From Cellulomonas fengjieae (GTDB lineage Bacteria; Actinomycetota; Actinomycetes; Actinomycetales; Cellulomonadaceae): a stretch of DNA of 64,000 nt. The notes beneath the pieces were generated by a model, which ran no database searches, was not told the DNA's origin, and saw only the letters and a list, made by a program, of their open reading frames with translations. A program made the translations under genes and the position numbers. This document shows positions 59,027 through 64,000 of this stretch, piece after piece. Position 1 is the first letter of the stretch, and each line of letters starts with the position of its first letter. The stretch lies in assembly GCF_018388465.1 (NCBI RefSeq), contig NZ_CP074404.1:1612001-1676000 (forward strand), read 5' to 3'.

Positions 59027-59470
59027 TCAGTCCACCGGGCTGACCGACCGCGGGTGGCGCCGACCGAGCGGGACGACGGCTCGGTCGGCGACCACCGCGT
59101 CGGTCGCGACGCGGGCCCCGGGGGCGATGACGACGGCCGCGCCGATGCGGGCGCCGGCGCTGATCTGCGCTCCGTCGCCCACCCGGGTGCCGGCCCCCAG
59201 GTGCACGTTGCGCCCGACCCGCACGCCGGCGCCGACCCGCACACCGGCGTCGACCCAGCTGCTGGCACCGATGGACGTGCCGTCGCCCACGACGGCGCCG
59301 GCCTCGACGTAGGCGGAGTCGTGCACCGACGCGCCGTCGTGCACCCGTGCGGTCACCTCGACGAGCCCGCCACCCAGCGGGTGGGGCGCGTACCGAGACA
59401 CCTGCCCGTAGAGGCTCTCGACGTCGATGTCGAGGCGAGGGGTCCGGCTTCCCACGGTACTGGTGGACAC
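59027..59470 (-). CDS. Left-handed beta-helix (hexapeptide repeat) protein
   Basis: 147 residues from the GTG at 59470. It consists largely of hexapeptide repeats (units such as VHDGAS, VGDGTS, VGAGVR, VGRNVH, ISAGAR) from about residue 40 to 130. Such folds are acyltransferases, carbonic-anhydrase-like or cap domains; no catalytic histidine is evident, so activity is unclear. AGGAGA lies before the chosen GTG; an upstream in-frame ATG (59533) is possible. Converges on DUF1269, 16 nt away. Confidence 0.75.
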   Translation of the reverse strand: MSTSTVGSRTPRLDIDVESLYGQVSRYAPHPLGGGLVEVTARVHDGASVHDSAYVEAGAVVGDGTSIGASSWVDAGVRVGAGVRVGRNVHLGAGTRVGDGAQISAGARIGAAVVIAPGARVATDAVVADRAVVPLGRRHPRSVSPVD

Positions 59471-59594
59471 GGTGCTCTCCTGCTCGTCACGTCCCGTGCA
59501 CGGCGGTGTGCCGACGGGTCCTGCCATCGTCACTGCGGGCCACCGGCGTCACCAGTGACCTACGGCCCTAGCGGTGGCAGGCAGCGGCGGGCGG

Positions 59595-59610
59595 CACGAC
59601 GATCGTCGTG
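59595..59610. promoter_or_regulatory. 16-bp perfect palindrome upstream of chaB-like gene
   Basis: CACGACGA-TCGTCGTG, perfectly symmetric, centred 30 nt before the GTG at 59632. It is short of a clear -10 context. It could be an operator or chance in GC-rich DNA. Confidence 0.35.
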
Positions 59611-59631
59611 TCCAGCCGAAGGGAGTCACTC

Positions 59632-60054
59632 GTGCCCAAGACGACCCGGTCCGGAGCCGCCCGGCGCAGCGAGCTGCCGAGCACGCTGCAGCGCTCCGGG
59701 GAGAAGGCGCAGCGGACGTACGCCCACGCGTACGACGCGGCGATCGAGCAGTACGACGGCGACGAGGAGCGCGCGCACCGCGTCGCGTTCGCCGCGCTGA
59801 AGCACACCCACGAGAAGGTCGGCGACAGCTGGCGCCCCAAGGCGGAGCCCGGACCGTCGGACCCACATGCCGAGCAGGGCGGCGGATCGACGGCATCGAC
59901 CGCCGGCGGGGTGGACGCGAACGCGTCCAAGACGCACCTGTACGACGTCGCCAAGGAGCTCGACATCGCGGGGCGCTCGCGGATGAGCAAGGCCGAGCTG
60001 GTCGAGGCCATCACGAGGGAGAACGACCGCCGCAGCAGGCAGGCCCGGGCCTGA
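59632..60054 (+). CDS. ChaB domain protein with Rho N-terminal domain
   Basis: 140 residues. ChaB domain: ELPSTLQRSGEKAQRTYAHAYDAA, then EERAHRVAFAALKHTHEK (about residues 12-65); a Gly/Ser-rich linker; and a Rho-N/SAP-like segment KTHLYDVAKELDIAGRSRMSKAELVEAI (about 100-128), which may bind nucleic acid. ChaB was linked to cation transport in E. coli, but the actinobacterial fusion is of unknown role. GTG with GGGAG 6 nt upstream. A 16-bp palindrome is in its leader. Confidence 0.88.
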   Translation: MPKTTRSGAARRSELPSTLQRSGEKAQRTYAHAYDAAIEQYDGDEERAHRVAFAALKHTHEKVGDSWRPKAEPGPSDPHAEQGGGSTASTAGGVDANASKTHLYDVAKELDIAGRSRMSKAELVEAITRENDRRSRQARA

Positions 60055-60061
60055 GGCAGGG

Positions 60062-60525
60062 ATGACCGAGCGGATGGTCGACGTCGGCGACGGCGTCCGG
60101 CTGTGCGTCGACGTCCGCGGGACCGGCGACGCGCTGGTGCTGATGCACGGTGCAGGCTGCGGGCTCGTCGCGTGGCCCGAGGAGCTGGTCGAGCGGTTGG
60201 CCGCGCACCACCGGGTGCTGCGGTACGACGCCCGGGACCAGGGCAGGTCGACCACGTGGCCCGTGGGGCAACCCGGCTACGGCATGCCCGACGTCGTCGG
60301 TGACGTCCTGGCGCTGACGGACGCGGAGGCGTTCGGGCGCGCGCGTCGTCGGGGTGTCCGCCGGTGCGGTGGTCGCCCAGCTGCTCGCCCTCGACCATCC
60401 CGACCGGGTCGCGGCCCTGACGCTGATCAGCGGCACGCCCGGCACTGGTGGTGCACGGCGAGGAAGACCCGCTCTTCCCGCTCGCGCACGGTGCGGCGCT
60501 CGCCCGCGAGATCCCTCGCGCGCAG
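60062..60525 (+). pseudogene. Decayed alpha/beta hydrolase
   Basis: Remnant of an alpha/beta hydrolase read in three frames. Frame A (60062 to ~60345) gives MVDVGDGVRLCVDV, VLMHGAG and RYDARDQGRST; the frame then shifts by one base in a GC run near 60336-60345, and frame B gives VVGVSAGAVVAQLLALDHPDRVAALTLISGTPG with the nucleophile serine. At ~60441 the frame changes again, joining directly to LVVHGEEDPLFPLAHG, which belongs ~100 residues later in such proteins, so the lid region is deleted. It ends where dinB begins (opposite strand). Confidence 0.85.
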
Positions 60526-60527
60526 GG

Positions 60528-61880
60528 TCAGGCGTGGAGGGCCGGGGTCAACGGCGGTACGAGCACCAGCGGGTCCGTCTCGAGGTCGACCACCTGCGAG
60601 CGCGCAGGTGGCGTGTCGACGGTCTCGAACCGCACGGTGGCCTGCCGTCCCCGCACGTGCACCACCCAACCGCGGCCGAGCTCCTCGTGCTCGACGTCGA
60701 GACCCGGTCGTGCGTTCTCCTCCGTCAGCAGCCCGAGGGAGGAGACCAGGTCCGGCGGGTTGTCGAGGACCACCGGAGCGGGCTCCTCCTCGCCCCACGG
60801 CAGGGTCAGCTGCGCGTGCGCCGACAGGTTGTGGAACGACACGCCGAGCAGGCGGACCGAGTCGCTGATGCCGGCCGCGCGCGCGGCCTGGTGGGCGGCT
60901 GCGCGCAGCTCGGCCGGCTCGGCGCTCGGCTGGGGGAGCGTGACCGAGCGGGTCAGTGTGGTGAAGTCGGCGAACCGGACCTTGGCGACGACGGTCCGGG
61001 CACCGCCGCCGTGCGCGGTCAGTCGGCGCAGCGCCTCGTCGGTCACCCGGTCGATGGCGGCGGCGATCGGGTCGGCCCCGAAGATGTCCTCGGCGAAGGT
61101 GCGCTCCGCGCCCACCGACTTGCGCTCGGTGCTCGGTGCCACGGGACGGGGGTCGATGCCGCGGGCCAGCCGGAACAGGTTGACCCCGGACGACTCGCCG
61201 ACCGTCATGGTCAGGATGTCCAGCGGCTGGCGGCGCAGGTCCGCGACGGTGCGCACGTCGAGCCGCTCGAGCGCCGCGGCCGTGGCGGGGCCGATGCCGG
61301 GCACCGCCCGTACCGGCAGCGGCAGGAGGAAGTCGTCCTCGTCGGCGGGCTCGACGACGAGCAGCCCGTCCGGCTTGCCGGCGTCGGACGCGAGCTTGGC
61401 GACGAGCTTGGTCCGTCCGACCCCGATGGAGACGGCCAGCCCGGTGAGCTCACGGATCCGCGCCCGCACGCCCGCGGCCGCAGCGGCGGGGTCGTCGGCG
61501 AACGTGCCCGCCTCCAGGTCGACGAACGCCTCGTCGATGCTGAGCGGCTCGACCAGGTCCGAGAGGGTGCCCAGCGCGGCCATGATGATCCGCGAGTACG
61601 CGGAGTACGCCTCGAAGCGGGGGAAGAGCACGGCCGCGGCCGGGCACAGCCGGCGTGCGCGGCTCATCGACATCGCCGAGCGCGCACCGGAGGTGCGCGC
61701 CTCGTACGACGCGGTGGAGACGACTCCGCGCGGCCCGGTCCCGCCGACGAGGACCGGTCGGCCGCGCAGCGACGGCTTGTCGCGCTGCTCGACGGCCGCG
61801 AAGAAGGAGTCCGCGTCGGCGTGCAGCACCGTCGCGCGGGTGCGCAGCCGCGAGGCGTCGGCCAGCTGCGCGGGATCCAC
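60528..61880 (-). CDS. dinB: DNA polymerase IV (DinB), Y-family
   Basis: 450 residues. First catalytic motif LHADADSFFAAVEQRD; second SIDEAFVDLE (Phe in place of the usual Tyr); VGRTKLVAKLASDAGKPDG and VRAVPGIGPATAAALERLDVRTVADL are the fingers/thumb HhH region. The C-terminus continues past the little finger by ~80 residues (GWVVHVRGRQATVRFETVDTPP), an actinobacterial extension. No LexA box was seen upstream. GTG start; a CAGAGT box 6 nt upstream is weak support for a leaderless mRNA. Confidence 0.93.
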   Translation of the reverse strand: MDPAQLADASRLRTRATVLHADADSFFAAVEQRDKPSLRGRPVLVGGTGPRGVVSTASYEARTSGARSAMSMSRARRLCPAAAVLFPRFEAYSAYSRIIMAALGTLSDLVEPLSIDEAFVDLEAGTFADDPAAAAAGVRARIRELTGLAVSIGVGRTKLVAKLASDAGKPDGLLVVEPADEDDFLLPLPVRAVPGIGPATAAALERLDVRTVADLRRQPLDILTMTVGESSGVNLFRLARGIDPRPVAPSTERKSVGAERTFAEDIFGADPIAAAIDRVTDEALRRLTAHGGGARTVVAKVRFADFTTLTRSVTLPQPSAEPAELRAAAHQAARAAGISDSVRLLGVSFHNLSAHAQLTLPWGEEEPAPVVLDNPPDLVSSLGLLTEENARPGLDVEHEELGRGWVVHVRGRQATVRFETVDTPPARSQVVDLETDPLVLVPPLTPALHA

Positions 61881-61886
61881 GCCTCT

Positions 61887-61892
61887 ACTCTG
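61887..61892 (-). promoter_or_regulatory. Possible -10 box of dinB
   Basis: CAGAGT on the minus strand, 6 nt before the GTG at 61880; first base departs from TANNNT. Confidence 0.3.
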
Positions 61893-61915
61893 CCTGGTCC
61901 GCCGCCGTGGTCACG

Positions 61916-62578
61916 TCAGGCGATCGCGAGCCCGCCGCGCTGGCGCAGCTCCTGCAGGGCGTCGAGCAGGACGCGGTTGAACGCGACGGGCGCGTGCGCG
62001 TTCACGTCGTGCCCGGCGCGCGGGACGACCGTCAGCCGAGTGCCGGGGCGCGCCTCGACGTAGCGGCGCTCGTCCATCCGCAGCGGGTCGCGCGACCCGT
62101 TGACCAGCCACACCGGCACGGCCGTGCGGCGCAGGTCCGCCAGGGGCGAGTAGCCCTCGAGCGCGGCGAGCATGTCCGTCACCACGGACCAGTTGTGGCC
62201 GCCCACCCGCAGCGCGCTCGTGACGGCCGCGGCGGCGCGTCGGTAGGCGCCGAGCGGCTTGCCCTTGATCTCCGTCGAGCAGCCGGCCAGGACGACGCCC
62301 GCGATCTTGGCCTCGTGCCGGCGCGCGTACGCCAGGCTCGTGTACCCGCCGAGGGACAGTCCGACCAGCAGCGGCGCCTCCGTGCAGGCGTCGACCGCCT
62401 CGTCGATGGCGGTCAGCGCCCCCTCGAGGCTGAACCGCTCGTGCATCCGTCGCCCGTGACCCGGCAGGTCGAGCGCCACGGTCGGGTGCCCGGAGCGTTC
62501 GAGCGCGTCCACCTGCCGACGCCAGATGGCGGACGACGTGCGGGTGCCGTGGACGAAGACGATCGGTCTGCGGGGGAT
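61916..62578 (-). CDS. Alpha/beta hydrolase with apparent non-standard (AUC) start
   Basis: About 220 residues if read from 62578. Conserved sequence IVFVHGTRTSSAIWRRQVDALERSGHPTVALDLPGHG (read in two parts around HG) begins well before the first ATG/GTG-type codon (GTG at 62512), so that start would delete the oxyanion-hole HG strand. Nucleophile GLSLGGYTS, acid region GSRDPLRMDE, His in RAGHDVN. The frame upstream to a stop at 62621 contains no ATG, GTG or TTG. GAGGAG lies 6 nt before ATC at 62578, making AUC the best candidate start. Substrate unknown. Confidence 0.75.
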   Translation of the reverse strand: MPRRPIVFVHGTRTSSAIWRRQVDALERSGHPTVALDLPGHGRRMHERFSLEGALTAIDEAVDACTEAPLLVGLSLGGYTSLAYARRHEAKIAGVVLAGCSTEIKGKPLGAYRRAAAAVTSALRVGGHNWSVVTDMLAALEGYSPLADLRRTAVPVWLVNGSRDPLRMDERRYVEARPGTRLTVVPRAGHDVNAHAPVAFNRVLLDALQELRQRGGLAIA

Positions 62579-62617
62579 GGAGTGCTCCTCGGAACGGCGG
62601 TGCTGCGGTCTGGCGGG

Positions 62618-62623
62618 AGCCTA
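62618..62623 (-). promoter_or_regulatory. -10 box of the hydrolase gene
   Basis: TAGGCT on the minus strand, giving transcription from about 62611 and a leader with GAGGAG (62585-62590). Confidence 0.5.
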
Positions 62624-62678
62624 CGCGCGGCACCTGGGAGTTCCGGGGGCGCGGTGCGGACCTCGTGTGAAGGTCCGG

Positions 62679-63581
62679 TCAGATGCCCGGGGCGCACCCG
62701 CCGGCGCCGAGGGCCGCCAGCCCGGCGCGGTCGCCCGCACCGAAGACGGAGGCCAGCTCGGTGCTGGGGTACATGAGCTGCGTCGGGTCGGCGACGTGGT
62801 CCAGGCCGACGAGGTGCCCGAGCTCGTGGGTGACGATGCCGAGTGCGGTGGCGTGGGTGCCGGGCGCTGCTGCGAGCCTGCCGATGTCCTCCGCGTCGAG
62901 CGTGACCGACCCGGTGACGTAGACGGTGTGGCCCGCGCGCGTCACGGAGGCCGAGCCCGCGATGCCTGCCACGTCACCGGCCAGGTCGGGCGACTCCGCG
63001 TCGGTCGACCACGTGATGAGGACCGGTGCCCACCTGCGGCCGTACACCTCGGGCTGGTAGGCCTCACGGTCGGTGGTCGGCGCCTCCTGGGTGGGGCCGT
63101 CGTCGACGAACCGCAGCCCGGTGGCCGACGAGACGGTCGCGACCGCGTCGGCGATGAGCGTCTCCCCACCGGCGGGCGTGCCGTCGGGCCGCACCACGTA
63201 GTGGATCGGCCGGCACGGGCTGTACGCCACGGGCCCGGCACCGTCGGGCTGGACGGCCGTGAACGCGTACCCGCCCGGTGCCGCCGGGACCACGGGTGGT
63301 GCGCCCAGCGGCGCGGCGGCCTCGCCCACGCCGGCCGGCGGGCCGAACGCGGTGGAGGTGGACATCCACCAGCGGCCACCGAGCACCACGGCGGCCGCCA
63401 GCACCGCGACGACGAGCAGGAACCCCGGGCGCGGTCCGCGACGGACGCGGACGGCGGGTCCGAGGAAGCGGACGGCGCGCTGCTCCGCCGGCAGATGAGG
63501 ATGGGGGAGCAGGGGCGGGTAGGGGTTCTGGCCGCGCGCGTCGACCCAGGGGTTGAGCCCGTGCGGGTCCCCAGCCGTCAC
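62679..63581 (-). CDS. Matrixin-like zinc metalloprotease, membrane-anchored
   Basis: 300 residues from GTG 63581 (GGGGAGGGG upstream). A cytoplasmic Pro-rich N-terminus (~50), one membrane segment (GFLLVVAVLAAAVVLGG), a Pro/Ala-rich linker, then the catalytic domain with HELGHLVGLDH (the HEXXHXXGXXH metzincin motif, about residues 250-262) and a LMYPS Met-turn. Domain is matrixin/ADAM-like. It would face the outside. Upstream frame extension is rejected on ribosome-site grounds. Divergent from the APH gene. Confidence 0.9.
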   Translation of the reverse strand: MTAGDPHGLNPWVDARGQNPYPPLLPHPHLPAEQRAVRFLGPAVRVRRGPRPGFLLVVAVLAAAVVLGGRWWMSTSTAFGPPAGVGEAAAPLGAPPVVPAAPGGYAFTAVQPDGAGPVAYSPCRPIHYVVRPDGTPAGGETLIADAVATVSSATGLRFVDDGPTQEAPTTDREAYQPEVYGRRWAPVLITWSTDAESPDLAGDVAGIAGSASVTRAGHTVYVTGSVTLDAEDIGRLAAAPGTHATALGIVTHELGHLVGLDHVADPTQLMYPSTELASVFGAGDRAGLAALGAGGCAPGI

Positions 63582-63755
63582 GCCGTGCCCCTCCCCGCGA
63601 TCCGCCCTGTCCGTGCGCAGGATCGCACACGCCGCGGCCCCCGTGGCAGGACCATCCGACCCACCGCGGTCCACGTTCACCCGGCGGGCGCAGCAGTGCG
63701 GCGACACCGCGGCGATACTGCGACGTGCGCCGAGCGGCGCGGGGGAGGAGGGGCG

Positions 63756-64000
63756 GTGCCCGACGTCGTCGTGCCACCGATCCTGCGGGACGGGCTGGGG
63801 CGCACCCCCGCCGGCCGGGAGTGGATCGACCGGCTGCCCGTCCTGGTGGACCGCGCGCGCGAGCGCTGGGGTCTGCGGCTCGCGGAGCCCTTCACCAACG
63901 GCTCGGCGTCGTGGTGCGCGCCCGCCACGCTCGGTGACGGGGGCCGGGCGGTCCTGAAGGTCTCCTTCCCGCACGACGAGGCGCGTGACGAGGCGGTGGC
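63756..64000 (+). CDS. Aminoglycoside phosphotransferase-like kinase (APH(6)-type), 5' part
   Basis: Partial: the first ~81 residues run off the window. Start GTG at 63756 follows GGGGGAGGAGGGG. PPILRDGLGRTPAGREWIDRLPVLVDRARERWGLRLAEPF, ASWCAPATL and AVLKVSFPHDEA resemble streptomycin 6-kinase-type APH proteins, with VLKVSFP probably the nucleotide-binding lysine strand. The catalytic HxD motif lies beyond the window, so function (antibiotic or metabolite phosphorylation) is unproven. Confidence 0.75.
   Translation, partial: MPDVVVPPILRDGLGRTPAGREWIDRLPVLVDRARERWGLRLAEPFTNGSASWCAPATLGDGGRAVLKVSFPHDEARDEAV

Noticed and set aside
61916..62512. GTG at 62512 as the hydrolase start
   Set aside because: It would remove the HG oxyanion strand that is still encoded in frame upstream, and it has no ribosome site.

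Overview
The window is very GC-rich, gene-dense DNA with many GTG starts, ATGA/GTGA stop-start overlaps and TANNNT -10 boxes. It is a chromosomal segment of a high-GC Gram-positive (Actinomycetota). The gene set (cytoplasmic GH10 xylanase, GlgC/GlgM glycogen pathway, suf operon, ImuA'-ImuB-DnaE2 mutasome) and gene order suggest Micrococcales, plausibly Cellulomonas or a relative. That assignment is an inference from memory and was not tested by a search. Gene order from ctaA to the SPFH gene resembles the Mycobacterium tuberculosis Rv1456c-Rv1488 region (ctaA/ABC-2, sufR-sufBDCSUT, ABC-F, fabG-inhA, NfeD-SPFH), so most of the window is vertically inherited core genome. I see no prophage, integrase, transposase or CRISPR array.

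Layout. 1-5.3 kb: cell-envelope and nucleotide genes (steB-like tail, MraY-like transferase, murJ, pyrG, Nudix), closed by a strong terminator. 5.4-9.9 kb: a minus-strand block of two DrrAB-type ABC-2 exporters flanking ctaA (heme A synthase). 10.1-16.9 kb: sufR-sufB-sufD-Rieske-sufC-sufS-sufU-sufT, a fully overlapping or tightly packed Fe-S assembly operon with a textbook CAAC-N6-GTTG SufR operator. 17-21.2 kb: lipoprotein serpin, zinc metallopeptidase, biotin ECF transporter bioYMN. 21.4-26.8 kb: ABC-F ATPase, SURF1/zinc-protein/DUF3099 operon, fabG-fabI, SixA-like phosphatase. 26.8-32 kb: DUF4037, serB, divergent glgC/glgM, a hypothetical gene. 32-39.2 kb: ABC ATPase, NfeD-SPFH pair, and a TetR-controlled heterodimeric ABC multidrug exporter. 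39.2-46.6 kb: MFS, GH10, SpoU methylase, BAAT hydrolase, Fic protein, YbaK, PEBP, Pr6Pr. 46.9-53.3 kb: LexA-controlled imuA'-imuB-dnaE2. 53.3-64 kb: AI-2E permease, tRNA-Leu(GAG), uracil permease, aldo-keto reductase and small stress-type genes, a decayed hydrolase pseudogene, dinB, a hydrolase without a standard start codon, a matrixin-like protease and the start of an APH-type kinase.

Most notable: at least 14 genes have a TANNNT -10 box 6-8 nt before the start codon, the signature of leaderless transcription. Discrete operators can be read for SufR, LexA, a TetR regulator and a Fic gene. There is a 27-nt inverted repeat of unknown role upstream of the SOS operon, a Fic protein with a C-terminal Cys/His motif, a predicted inhibitory bacterial serpin lipoprotein, and a hydrolase that seems to need an AUC start. 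I did not find a convincing wholly new multi-gene system; the candidates closest to it are the Fic operator/tail and the SURF1-linked zinc protein.
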